DNA from: Butyrivibrio sp. XPD2006
Lineage (GTDB): Bacteria; Bacillota; Clostridia; Lachnospirales; Lachnospiraceae
Assembly: GCF_000420865.1 (NCBI RefSeq)
Contig: NZ_ATVT01000011.1
Span: 62,001 to 126,000, forward strand
Reading direction: 5' to 3'
Length of the DNA stretch: 64,000 nucleotides
The translations under genes and the position numbers were made by a program. The notes under the pieces are model-generated. The model had not been told where the DNA came from. It made no database searches and saw nothing but the letters and a program-made list of their open reading frames with translations. This document shows positions 1-7,818 of the stretch, in pieces. How positions within the stretch are numbered: the stretch's first letter is position 1; every line of letters begins with the position of its first letter.

Positions 1-323
1 TTGAGCTCTGCCATTGTTTCAAGTTTTTCAATTTCTTCAAGATCGTAGGAGATGATGAGATCTCCCTTTTTTACGAAGTCGCCTTCCTTGACGTGGATTG
101 TGCCGACCTTGGCATTAACATCTGAATAGTAGCTGCGTTCTGTATTGCTCTCAACGGTTCCGTTTACCTCAACTTCACTGTCAACGACGCCCTTGTCAAC
201 AACATAGGCGCTTACTGACATTGCTGCGTTTGAACTGATTGAAACGCCTCCTATTGTGACAGCTGCGATCGCTGCGGCGATTATAATAAGTAGTTTCCTG
301 TTTCCCAAAAATTTTTTAATCAT
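1..323 (-). CDS. HlyD/MacA-type periplasmic adaptor protein, N-terminal part (runs off the window)
   Basis: The reverse strand reads from an ATG at 323 with an AGGG ribosome site 8 bases upstream; the frame stays open to base 1. The first residues are MIKKFLGNRK followed by a single hydrophobic membrane segment, then a stretch containing EVNGTVESN and a lipoyl/barrel-like segment (VKEGDFVKKGDLI). This order is typical of membrane-fusion adaptors of MacB-type ABC exporters, which sit outside the membrane and link a pump to the envelope. Only about 107 residues are visible, so the partner exporter is not seen. An ATG 15 bases further upstream (338) is an alternative start but has no better ribosome site. 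A palindromic TTAATCGATTA lies just upstream, at 341-351. Confidence 0.75.
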   Translation of the reverse strand, partial: MIKKFLGNRKLLIIIAAAIAAVTIGGVSISSNAAMSVSAYVVDKGVVDSEVEVNGTVESNTERSYYSDVNAKVGTIHVKEGDFVKKGDLIISYDLEEIEKLETMAEL

Positions 324-455
324 AACTTCATCCCTCATACTTAATCGATTACGTTTGTTGCTATACTTACTTTACCGCGATAAAATTAATAAGTCTTAAG
401 CTGTCTCTTGTGTAATTATTAATTGATTCTTAACTGATATTTGATAGAGGTCCCC

Positions 456-2816
456 ATGAATAAGCTGATAACCAAACTCATTAACTTCTACAAAAAGGAA
501 ACAGAACTTGATGTGGTGTTCTTTAAGCTCCTGGGAACTGCAGGTGCGATCATCAGTCTGATAGGAGCGGTGCAGTCGATCTTTACACTTACAGACTGGG
601 CAGGATTTTTCATAAACATGGCAGCTGCGGTGGGAAGTGTAGTTCTTGTTCTTTTTGTGGACAGGACAGGTCATTATCTCATTGGATATCTTATAACTTC
701 CTTTGGCATATTTATGGCTCTGTTTGGCATGCTCTTTTTCGAAATGGGTGGCCTATATGGCTCAATGCCATATTTCTTCTCCTTTGGCATTCTGTTTACT
801 CTTTTGATGTATCGTACGCCATGGATTCGCATTGTAATGCTGTTTATTCATGTCATTTTCTATGCGGGACTTTGTTATATTGCGTATTATCGACCGGAAA
901 CGGTTACTCCGTTTGACACACCACAGGCACAGTACGTAGACCAGCTCACCGGAATCTTCGTGGCCAGTGTGGGTATAGGTATCATCTTCCTGATGTATAT
1001 TCGGGAATACAGGAAACAACAGCGTCTTGCCCAGGAGTCCAGCAATGCCAAGAGTATTTTGCTGGCAAATATCAGCCATGAGGTAAGAACGCCTATCAAC
1101 ATGCTCCTTGGCATGAATGAGATGATCGCCAGAGAAGCGGAGAACACTCAGATACTGGAATATTCCCAGAACGTAGATGTTGCCGGCAGACAGCTCCTGT
1201 TCATGATCAACCAGTTCCTTGATCTTTCCAGGATTGATATGGGAAAAGAGGAGGTCTTTGAGGAAAACTTTGATCTGAAGAACCTCATCGATTCGCTGGC
1301 ACTCTTTTACAGGAAGGAAGCGGATAACAAGCATCTTGATTTTGTAGTTGATACGGACAAGGATCTTCCCAGGTACTTTGTGGGTGATGTAAGAAAGCTC
1401 AACCAGATTCTGATGAATCTTTTGTCTAATGCCTTTAAATATACTAAAGAAGGTATTGTCGTGTTCAGTATCCATAAGCTTGAAGATAACGGCGGAAACG
1501 TAAAGATGCGATTTGAGGTCTCTGACACGGGCATTGGAATAAAGAAAGAAGATCAGGACAAGATCTTCGAGAGCTTTGAGAGATCCGACATTGTCCGAAA
1601 CCGCGGAATTGAAGGCACAGGTCTTGGCCTTGCGATATCCGGAAACCTTGCAAAGCTCATCGGATCTCAGATAAAGGTAAAGAGTAAATACGGTGAGGGA
1701 AGCCAGTTCTGGTTCGATGTCGCGCTAAGGCGCGGAACCGAGACGGAGACAGAAATCTCTTTAAATGAATCTTTTATCGCCCCTGAGGCGGTTATTCTCG
1801 CTGTAGATGATAACAATATGAACCTGACGGTTCTTAAATCTCTTTTGAAAAGAACTCTCATCAAGGTGGATACTGCACAGTCTGCCCAGGAGTGCTATGA
1901 GCTCTGTAAAGACAGAGACTATGACCTTATCTTTATGGACTACATGATGCCTGATGTTGACGGTATTGAGGCCTTGAAAGAGCTAAGAAGGATGGATAAG
2001 GATTCCGGTAAAAAGACTCCCATCATTGTCCTTACAGCGGATGCAACGCCCGAGAGGAAAAAGCTCTTTTTGGAAAATGGCTTTGACGACTATCTTCTTA
2101 AGCCATTGGACGTGGAGCTCCTTGAGAGCACACTCATAAGGCATCTTCCGGAGAGGCTTGTGACAAAGATTGAGAAACAGACGCAGATTGAGGTTCCGGA
2201 GGAGACTCTTATGCGTTTTAAGCAGATACTCTCGCAATACGATATCTCTTTTGACATGGCAATGAAGCACTTGAGCGGTGATATATTGCAGTTTGTAAGG
2301 ATTGCAGAGTTTTTTGCAGAGAGTGCAAAAAAGAATATGTCTGAGCTCAGGCGGTTCATTGAAAACAAGGATTATGAGAACGTTGCACGCTTGACTCATT
2401 CTTTAAAGGGCAATTCCGGGAATGTTGGCGCGGAGGACCTTTATTACAATGCCAAGAGACTTGAGAAGCGGGCAAAAGAAAGCGATGGAACATACGTTGA
2501 CGCTGCTTCAGAGCTCTTTTTCATGGAGTGGGAGCGCGCCAGGACAGGGCTTGTGGCCTTCCTGTCAGAATTTGAAAAGATAAAGCCATCTCTTGAGGAG
2601 GTACAAGATACGGTAGGAACCGTTCTTGACAAGGATGAGCTTGTTGAAAGGCTCATAGATGCCATAAATAATGGCAATCAGGCTCCGGCCCTAAAGTATG
2701 TAGATGATCTTGCTGATAAAGTGGGTGAGACCGATGTTATAGGCGAGATCAGAAGGTGCATTAAGAACATCGATTTTGACAAAGCCGAGGAATTTGCACT
2801 TAAATTAAAGAGGTAA
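456..2816 (+). CDS. Membrane hybrid sensor histidine kinase (HisKA-HATPase-REC-Hpt)
   Basis: Start ATG 456 has AGAGG 5 bases upstream; a TTG at 441 is in frame but lies over that site. The 786-residue product has about six N-terminal membrane segments (residues 22-182), then a HisKA box NISHEVRTP with phospho-His at about 208, an HATPase domain (N-box NQILMNLLSNAFKYT, G1 DTGIGI, G2 GTGLGLA), a receiver domain with VDDNNMN and phospho-Asp at about 495 (FMDYMMPDVDG), and a C-terminal Hpt domain with His about 648 (THSLKGNSGN). It can therefore carry a His-Asp-His relay and probably passes phosphate to the response regulator encoded directly downstream. There is no extracellular sensor domain of note, so the signal is probably sensed in or near the membrane. 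The ligand is unknown. Confidence 0.93.
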   Translation: MNKLITKLINFYKKETELDVVFFKLLGTAGAIISLIGAVQSIFTLTDWAGFFINMAAAVGSVVLVLFVDRTGHYLIGYLITSFGIFMALFGMLFFEMGGLYGSMPYFFSFGILFTLLMYRTPWIRIVMLFIHVIFYAGLCYIAYYRPETVTPFDTPQAQYVDQLTGIFVASVGIGIIFLMYIREYRKQQRLAQESSNAKSILLANISHEVRTPINMLLGMNEMIAREAENTQILEYSQNVDVAGRQLLFMINQFLDLSRIDMGKEEVFEENFDLKNLIDSLALFYRKEADNKHLDFVVDTDKDLPRYFVGDVRKLNQILMNLLSNAFKYTKEGIVVFSIHKLEDNGGNVKMRFEVSDTGIGIKKEDQDKIFESFERSDIVRNRGIEGTGLGLAISGNLAKLIGSQIKVKSKYGEGSQFWFDVALRRGTETETEISLNESFIAPEAVILAVDDNNMNLTVLKSLLKRTLIKVDTAQSAQECYELCKDRDYDLIFMDYMMPDVDGIEALKELRRMDKDSGKKTPIIVLTADATPERKKLFLENGFDDYLLKPLDVELLESTLIRHLPERLVTKIEKQTQIEVPEETLMRFKQILSQYDISFDMAMKHLSGDILQFVRIAEFFAESAKKNMSELRRFIENKDYENVARLTHSLKGNSGNVGAEDLYYNAKRLEKRAKESDGTYVDAASELFFMEWERARTGLVAFLSEFEKIKPSLEEVQDTVGTVLDKDELVERLIDAINNGNQAPALKYVDDLADKVGETDVIGEIRRCIKNIDFDKAEEFALKLKR

Positions 2817-2855
2817 CAAAAAGGCACTTATCTATTACGGTATAACTGCTATGAT
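2807..2855 (+). promoter_or_regulatory. Promoter-like block, copy 1 of a duplicated intergenic sequence
   Basis: Bases 2807-2831 are identical to 4915-4939 over 25 bases, and both are followed after exactly 18 bases by TATGAT (2850-2855 here), a good -10 hexamer. The first bases overlap the last codons of the kinase gene. The -10 places a start site just before the response-regulator ribosome site. The -35 element is not canonical (about ACTTAT, 2826-2831), so an activator or another sigma factor is possible. Confidence 0.5.
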
Positions 2856-2872
2856 AAAAGGGAGAGAAGGCT

Positions 2873-3511
2873 ATGGAAGAAAGTTCGGGCACATGGTCGG
2901 AGGGTATGATGGAATACTACAGGATTCTCTGTGTAGATGATGATATAAATATGCTGAACACTGTAGAGGATATACTGATAAGTTCCGGCTACAGCGTAAG
3001 TCTTGCCAAGTCAGGAAAGCAGGCCATTGACTTTGTAAAAAAGGGCATCGGCTTTTCCCTGATCCTGCTTGATGTGGATATGCCCGGGATGGACGGCTAT
3101 GAGACCCTAAGGGAGATAAAGAACCTTGATGAGGGAAAAGATATCCCTGTGATATTCCTTACTGCCAAGGATGAGCCTGATTTTGAGATAAAGGGCTTTG
3201 AATATGGCGCAGCAGACTATATCACAAAGCCCTTCGTAAAGAGCGTATTCCTTGCCAGGATCAAGAACCGTATAACAGCTCCTTCAAGACAGAAAGCCAT
3301 AGAAAACGAAAATCTGGGACGTCTAAAGAATATCCTGTCAGACCTGGAGCTTAAGATAGCAGGGTATATAGCAGAAGGCCTGTCAAATCAGGAGATAGCA
3401 GATAAGACCAGTTATTCCTACGGCTATGTCAGAAGGATTGTATCCTCGATCCTGGAGAAGACCGGGATGAAAAGAAGGTCGGATATACGTCAATTTCTGA
3501 AATCAGGTTAA
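2873..3511 (+). CDS. Response regulator with receiver and LuxR-type helix-turn-helix domains
   Basis: The 212-residue product starts with a receiver domain (CVDDDINML; phospho-Asp about 67 in LLDVDMPGMDG; Lys in YITKPF) and ends in a GerE/LuxR helix-turn-helix (AEGLSNQEIADK...GYVRRIVSSILEK) near residues 160-205. It is a DNA-binding output protein and, being 56 bases downstream of the hybrid kinase, its likely phosphorelay partner. The start is not certain: ATG 2873 follows GAGAAGG closely, while an internal GGAGGG precedes a pair of ATGs 12-13 codons later, which would still keep the whole receiver domain. Target genes are not known; the same promoter block sits upstream of the lipoprotein gene at 5045. 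Confidence 0.9.
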   Translation: MEESSGTWSEGMMEYYRILCVDDDINMLNTVEDILISSGYSVSLAKSGKQAIDFVKKGIGFSLILLDVDMPGMDGYETLREIKNLDEGKDIPVIFLTAKDEPDFEIKGFEYGAADYITKPFVKSVFLARIKNRITAPSRQKAIENENLGRLKNILSDLELKIAGYIAEGLSNQEIADKTSYSYGYVRRIVSSILEKTGMKRRSDIRQFLKSG

Positions 3512-3630
3512 AATTTTCCCGTGAAGCATATAATTAAGTGACGAGGAGATATGCTTCCATATTCTTTAAATGATATGAATCAGATTATGATGGGGTGTGC
3601 TTCAATACTGGCGCGAGGCTTGATTTGTCC

Positions 3631-3925
3631 GATTTTCTACGCCCATGAGGCACTTTTTGTCATATATAGAGAAAAATATCGGCATCCAAAATTTTGTAAG
3701 CCTGATTTTCTACGCCCACGGGGCACTTTTTATGATATAGAGAGAAAATGAAAAAGTCGACTTCAGCAAATTCTACACCCACAGGGCACTTTTTAGCATA
3801 TAGGTAGAAAATATGAGGGACAAAGATTTTGGGCTCAGATATTTTCTACGCCCAGAGGACACTTTTTAGCGTATATGTAGAAAATTTGAGCAACAAAGTT
3901 TTTAGATCTAATATTTCTACCACCA
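3631..3925. repeat. Non-coding array A: five degenerate palindromic units
   Basis: TTCTAC occurs at 3635, 3708, 3771, 3844 and 3915. Each unit has the plan ATTTTCTAC, then a CCCA..GGGCACTTTTTA core, then (GT)AGAAAAT, so the unit ends are inverted repeats enclosing a loop of about 27 bases; unit 4 has a perfect 9-bp stem (3841-3849 with 3877-3885). The array is nearly the same as one at 7301-7600, with the same internal spacing (73, 63, 73 bases, then about 71). It lies between the response regulator and the CBM-like gene. No function is known to me; a mobile non-autonomous repeat or a structured RNA are both possible. Confidence 0.8.
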
Positions 3926-3944
3926 AAGGCTATATTAGGATCAT

Positions 3945-4017
3945 AAAAAAGCCCCCTGCACCCGGTATGTTGCCATTTTTAAGTTGCCATCGGTAACCTT
4001 TGTGCAGAGGGCTTTTA
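3945..4017. terminator. Bidirectional rho-independent terminator
   Basis: AAAAAAGCCCCCTGCAC pairs with GTGCAGAGGGCTTTTAT across a loop of about 40 bases (one G-U pair). A T-run follows on both strands, so it can end the reverse-strand CBM gene and any transcript coming through array A. Confidence 0.8.
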
Positions 4018-4059
4018 TCATTATTCAGTTATATCTTTGTTCCGATCAGGGGCATCTAT

Positions 4060-4701
4060 TTACTGCCCAAGATTTACAAGCACAATATCATCAAAGCTGA
4101 CGTTTGCAAAAGCTCCGCCATCTCGCTGTGAAGCCCAGATTCCGTACTGGATATCACCGGCACCTTCAGGCATCTTCATCTGAACACTGTAGCGTTTCCA
4201 ATCTGCTGTGCCTTCAATCGTTTCATATTTGAACATGCACTTAGGATTTCCATTTTCATCCGGCATATATGTTCCATCCGGATAGCAGAATCGCAGATAC
4301 AATCTGCCAAAATCTTTTTCAACCTCAGTGTCATCAGCATAAGTATGTGCATAACAGGATATTTCAAATACATCTCCCGGCTTCGCACTTTCCGGAATAA
4401 GCACGTCATTAAAAAGGAAAGTATCATAATCCCCTGAAACAGATGAAGCAACAGGAATAAAGAAATACTTTCCTGAATGAGGTCCTGTAACCTGCCCGCC
4501 TCTGTCGCTGTAATCTGTAGCCTTCCACACACCAACAGTGTATGCCTTTGACTCTTTCCATCCGGTAAGATCTCCAGTCTCCGCATCGCCGTTGACGATC
4601 AGATTCTCAGCAGCTACAGAACTTGATGAAAGTACAATAAAGAGCATGACCCCCGACAACACAATCCCCAATAATCTCCCAAATTTGCCTGTCATTCTCA
4701 T
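4060..4701 (-). CDS. Secreted CBM4/9-like protein
   Basis: The start is placed at ATG 4701, which has AAGGAGAG 7 bases upstream; the frame is open 17 codons further but without a ribosome site. The 213-residue product has a signal peptide (hydrophobic stretch ending SSSSVAA, cleavage about residue 31) and then one beta-rich domain beginning NLIVNGDAETGDLTGW, the standard opening of CBM4/9-like jelly rolls, ending SFDDIVLVNLG. No catalytic domain is present, so it is a free carbohydrate- or ligand-binding protein. It is transcribed alone, convergent with the kinase operon and separated from it by a bidirectional terminator. The ligand cannot be told from sequence. Confidence 0.75.
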   Translation of the reverse strand: MRMTGKFGRLLGIVLSGVMLFIVLSSSSVAAENLIVNGDAETGDLTGWKESKAYTVGVWKATDYSDRGGQVTGPHSGKYFFIPVASSVSGDYDTFLFNDVLIPESAKPGDVFEISCYAHTYADDTEVEKDFGRLYLRFCYPDGTYMPDENGNPKCMFKYETIEGTADWKRYSVQMKMPEGAGDIQYGIWASQRDGGAFANVSFDDIVLVNLGQ

Positions 4702-4914
4702 ATCTGTACTCTCCTTTCTTGCAGAAACATGATAAACAAACGTATCATCCATGCCTGCTTAGTATAAACATCTATATTAATGATACCCTATTTTTTACAT
4801 CATTCCACATGTGATAAGAATATGTCATTGACAAATTGAATTGTCACGCAGCCTTTGATATTCTTTATTTTTACAATATTTTTGACAACAGAAAAGATAT
4901 TCACTCATCAAGTA

Positions 4915-4963
4915 AAAGAGGTAACAAAAAGGCACTTATTTCTTAGAGATAAACTGTTATGAT
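4915..4963 (+). promoter_or_regulatory. Promoter-like block, copy 2 of a duplicated intergenic sequence
   Basis: This is the second copy of the 25-base identity seen at 2807-2831, again followed after 18 bases by TATGAT (4958-4963). It lies about 80 bases upstream of the lipoprotein gene. Here the AAAGAGGTAA part is non-coding, which suggests this copy derives from the end of the kinase gene. Confidence 0.5.
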
Positions 4964-5044
4964 TAATTGTGCAAAAGTGGGCTTTATTTCGGCGATGTAA
5001 CAGGGTAAATGTGCTGCGACAGGTCTTTTTATGGAGGGAGAGAT

Positions 5045-6400
5045 ATGAGGAAACGGACAATTGTTGCAATACTTACGGTGGTTATGCTGGTTGCAAGCGC
5101 CTGCGGCAGCGAAGGCGCGGCGGATACCGGTGAATCGGCACAGACTTCTGAAGACGGGGCATCTGAAAGCGCTGAGGAAGCTGTAGATAACAAAGGAAAT
5201 GCAGATTTCGAATACGTTGGTATATGGAAATATGATACACACCCGCTATATATAGATATCGGTGAAAGCAGGTGGCAGGTGTATACAGTATACGGCGATG
5301 CGACTAATCAGGGTGATGTTATCGCTGAGGGCGATCAGATCACATTGAAGGATGATGATACCAACTATGAACCGTTCTGGCTTAAAAGTTCCGGAGACGG
5401 CAAACTGGTTGATGGTGATGGTGATAGTCTTTCATGTGTTGACAAGATGCTGTTCATGCCTACAGTAGACGATCCTATGGCTAATTCCATAAACTTCCCG
5501 GGGGACAAATTCGGAGGCGTAACAATCAGATTCCCGGAGGAGATGGTAGCTACGCCAAGGACAGACATCGCACATGCTTTGGATTTTCATCATTCCATCA
5601 AGGGGATATTGGAAGATGACTTTTACAGCACTATCATGATCAGATTCCAGCCTGTTACTGATTATGATGAGTTTCTGCAGAGAGGGCCCGAGCTGGCAAA
5701 ATATGCCATGAGCTACATGCTCAACAACATGATCGAGACTTTTTACAGAGATTATCTCATTAAGTCAGTGGGCTCATCCTTTGAGGATAAAGGGACCTAT
5801 TACAGTATCAAAGGCTATATGTGGTTTAACGGAACGATATTTAAGGAGGACATCGATAAGGAAATGTGCGGTGTCATGGAGCTGCGCTATTATGGCCCAA
5901 GCGGCTATGTGTTGATGGCGGTTTCAGTCATGCCCGAGAACAGGCTGGGTACTGTATCGTATTTTGCCTCAAAGATCATGGATACCTGCTCCTATACAAC
6001 CGGCTGGAACACAGCGCCCAAGCCCGTACCTAAGGCAGCCGGTGCGAAAAAGAGCTCTTCAAAACCGAAGAAAAAACCCGCAGGTTCTGATCCCGGCGAT
6101 TACGGTGATGACTACTACTGGACAGATTCAGACGGCGACATCTGGTATTGGAACGGAGTGGAGAATATATTTGTCAGCTTCGGGTCTGACGGCTACATCG
6201 ATGATGACGGCGAATACTACGAATCAAACGATGCCGGCTGGGACTATGCGGACAACTATGTGGACGACTATTATGCGGGAGATATAGAGTATTACAGTGA
6301 TCCCGGTGATACGTATGATTTCAGTGATCCCGGAGACATTTATGACTACAGCGACCCCGGAGATACGTACGATTTTGACTACTCGGATTACGACTGGTAA
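5045..6400 (+). CDS. Lipoprotein with Asp/Tyr-rich repetitive C-terminal tail
   Basis: ATG 5045 follows GGAGGGAG by a good spacing; the 451-residue product begins MRKRTIVAILTVVML with a lipobox VASAC, so it should be a membrane-anchored lipoprotein. An acidic linker follows, then a globular part of about 290 residues that I do not recognise. After a Lys/Pro-rich linker (KKSSSKPKKKPAG) come about 105 residues very rich in Asp, Tyr and Gly, ending in SDPGDTYD-like repeats. Such tails often bind Ca2+ or mediate surface contacts, but that is inference. The upstream block copies the response-regulator promoter, suggesting shared control with the kinase system. A strong terminator follows. Confidence 0.8.
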   Translation: MRKRTIVAILTVVMLVASACGSEGAADTGESAQTSEDGASESAEEAVDNKGNADFEYVGIWKYDTHPLYIDIGESRWQVYTVYGDATNQGDVIAEGDQITLKDDDTNYEPFWLKSSGDGKLVDGDGDSLSCVDKMLFMPTVDDPMANSINFPGDKFGGVTIRFPEEMVATPRTDIAHALDFHHSIKGILEDDFYSTIMIRFQPVTDYDEFLQRGPELAKYAMSYMLNNMIETFYRDYLIKSVGSSFEDKGTYYSIKGYMWFNGTIFKEDIDKEMCGVMELRYYGPSGYVLMAVSVMPENRLGTVSYFASKIMDTCSYTTGWNTAPKPVPKAAGAKKSSSKPKKKPAGSDPGDYGDDYYWTDSDGDIWYWNGVENIFVSFGSDGYIDDDGEYYESNDAGWDYADNYVDDYYAGDIEYYSDPGDTYDFSDPGDIYDYSDPGDTYDFDYSDYDW

Positions 6401-6429
6401 GTCACCGGGGACGTTACAGATTGACTCAT
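6398..6429. repeat. REP-like palindromic element (half copy)
   Basis: The sequence from the TAA stop codon, TAAGTCACCGGGGACGTT, through TTGACTCA resembles the elements at 31266-31330 and 33963-33993: TGAGTCA-like and TGACTCA ends around a GGGGACGTT core. It directly abuts the stop codon of the lipoprotein gene, as the other copies do. Confidence 0.6.
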
Positions 6430-6439
6430 AAATAAACGT

Positions 6440-6480
6440 CGGAGCCAAGGGCTTGAAGGCCTTGGCTCCGGTTTTGTTTT
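6440..6480 (+). terminator. Rho-independent terminator after the lipoprotein gene
   Basis: CGGAGCCAAGG and CCTTGGCTCCG form a perfect 11-bp stem with a 9-base loop, followed by GTTTTGTTTT. Confidence 0.9.
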
Positions 6481-6526
6481 CGCCTGAAAAAATGTAAAAT
6501 TGAAATACAGATGAGGAGGCAAAGAA

Positions 6527-7264
6527 ATGAACGACATATTATGCAGACAGCTTGCTATAGATTATTGCTGTAATCCGGAAGATGTTCTTGATGAAAAGAA
6601 TCATTTTACCGAGCACAGTTTTATTGAGGGCAGACGTAGATATCATGAGAAGGAAGACTGCTATCTTAAGCTTGTTCTGGTTAACGGGAAGATTCTTTTT
6701 ACAGGGAGAAAAGATATTGTAGAGTGGTGCAGGGAGAACTATTCTGAAACGGGTTCGGAGTGGTTTCTGGAAGTTAAGAACCTTCGCAAGCTAAATGAGC
6801 GCTTTGCTCAGGATGGCTATCAGATTGGAATGGCGCATCCATTCTATATTTCAGAAACTGTCTCTGAAGTCGATACCAAAGGCTACGATATTGAGTGGTA
6901 TCGGGGAAAAGAGATTGAGCAGTTTAGAGGTGATGACAGATTTTGCGAGGCATTTACATACTGCGAGACAGCCCCTGATATAATCGGTGTTGCTGCGATC
7001 AAGGATGGCGTCATTCTCGGAATGGCAGGAGCAAGCCTGGATAGTCCGCTTATGTGGCAGATCGGCATCAATGTCGAGCCTGCCGGAAGAAGGCTTGGAA
7101 TCGGTAAGATACTGGTTGCACTTCTTAAGAATGATATACTTGAAAGTGGACATCTTCCTTACTATGGGACATCCATGGGGCACATAGCTTCACAAAAGGT
7201 TGCGCTCGGAGCGGGATTCGTGCCTGCCTGGGCGGAGCTTGTGACTGATAAGATCACTAATTGA
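6527..7264 (+). CDS. GNAT-family N-acetyltransferase
   Basis: ATG 6527 has GAGGAGG upstream. The 245-residue product has a C-terminal acetyltransferase fold: the stretch MWQIGINVEPAGRRLGIGKIL contains the R-x-x-G-x-G/A acetyl-CoA loop, and GTSMGHIASQKVALGAGF is a typical last helix of this family. The N-terminal 110 residues are not recognised. GNAT enzymes move an acetyl group from acetyl-CoA to an amine; the acceptor here is unknown. It appears to be a single-gene unit between a terminator and array B. Confidence 0.85.
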   Translation: MNDILCRQLAIDYCCNPEDVLDEKNHFTEHSFIEGRRRYHEKEDCYLKLVLVNGKILFTGRKDIVEWCRENYSETGSEWFLEVKNLRKLNERFAQDGYQIGMAHPFYISETVSEVDTKGYDIEWYRGKEIEQFRGDDRFCEAFTYCETAPDIIGVAAIKDGVILGMAGASLDSPLMWQIGINVEPAGRRLGIGKILVALLKNDILESGHLPYYGTSMGHIASQKVALGAGFVPAWAELVTDKITN

Positions 7265-7300
7265 GGCTGCACTAGGCCTGTGTGAGGCTTGATTTGGCTG

Positions 7301-7600
7301 ATTTTCTACACCCAGAGGGTACTTTTTGTCATATATAGAGAAAGATATAGGAGTCCGAAATCTTGACAGCCTGATTTTCTACGCCCACGGGGTACTTTTT
7401 ATGACATAGAGAGAAAATGAAAAAGTCAGCTTCAGCAAATTCTACGCCCAGAGGGCACTTTTTAGCATATAGGTAGAAAATATGAGGGACAAAGATTTTA
7501 GGCTCAGATATTTTCTACGCCCAGAGGGTACTTTTTAGCGTATATGTAGAAAATTTGCGTAACGAAGCTTTCTGGCAAAATAATCCTTACCACCAAAGGG
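7301..7600. repeat. Non-coding array B: second copy of the palindromic array
   Basis: TTCTAC motifs at 7304, 7377, 7440 and 7513 and a degraded one (CCTTAC) at 7585 reproduce the spacing of array A (offsets 0, 73, 136, 209, about 281). The sequence agrees closely with 3631-3925 throughout, including spacers between units, so the whole array was copied as one piece rather than growing independently. It lies between the GNAT gene and tRNA-Ala. No open frame is shared by the two copies. Confidence 0.8.
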
Positions 7601-7675
7601 CACTTTTGCCTGTATATGGAGAATGACTTAATATCGATGCACATTTTAGTGCTATAATATAAATAATCACGAGTT

Positions 7676-7748
7676 GGGGCATTAGCGCAGTTGGGAGCGC
7701 ATCACACTGGCAGTGTGGGGGTCACGGGTTCAAGTCCCGTATGCTCCA
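7676..7748 (+). tRNA. tRNA-Ala (anticodon GGC)
   Basis: A full cloverleaf can be drawn: acceptor GGGGCAT/ATGCTCC, D-arm GCGC/GCGC, anticodon stem TCACA/TGTGG with loop CTGGCAG (anticodon GGC, codon GCC), and T-arm ACGGG/CCCGT around TTCAAGT. The acceptor has G3-U70, the alanine identity pair. The discriminator is A and CCA is not encoded. A TATAAT box at 7653-7658 is 17 bases upstream. Confidence 0.95.
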
Positions 7749-7780
7749 TTTATAGGACAAGGCGCAAAGTGCCATCGGTT

Positions 7781-7794
7781 CCGTATGCTCCATT
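7781..7794 (+). repeat. Partial duplicate of the tRNA-Ala 3' end
   Basis: CCGTATGCTCCATT repeats exactly the tRNA 3' sequence at 7737-7750, 44 bases downstream. This is what a vestigial integration (att) site or a decayed tRNA copy looks like. Only 30 bases lie between the copies. Confidence 0.6.
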
Positions 7795-7818
7795 GGCAGA
7801 CAAAGGAGGATTGTGCAA

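Noticed and set aside
762..1475. 237-residue reverse-strand frame inside the kinase gene
   Set aside because: It overlaps clear kinase domains and has no recognisable features; it is a shadow frame.
3551..3751. 66-residue frame with GAGGAG before the ATG, running into array A
   Set aside because: Most of the product is translated repeat, and array B has no matching frame. The ribosome-like site alone is not enough.
5964..6287. 107-residue frame in the lipoprotein tail
   Set aside because: It is an alternative frame of Asp/Tyr-rich codons giving biased composition, with no ribosome site.
3631..7600. CRISPR array
   Set aside because: Units are imperfect palindromic blocks with spacers shared by both copies, and no cas genes are present.
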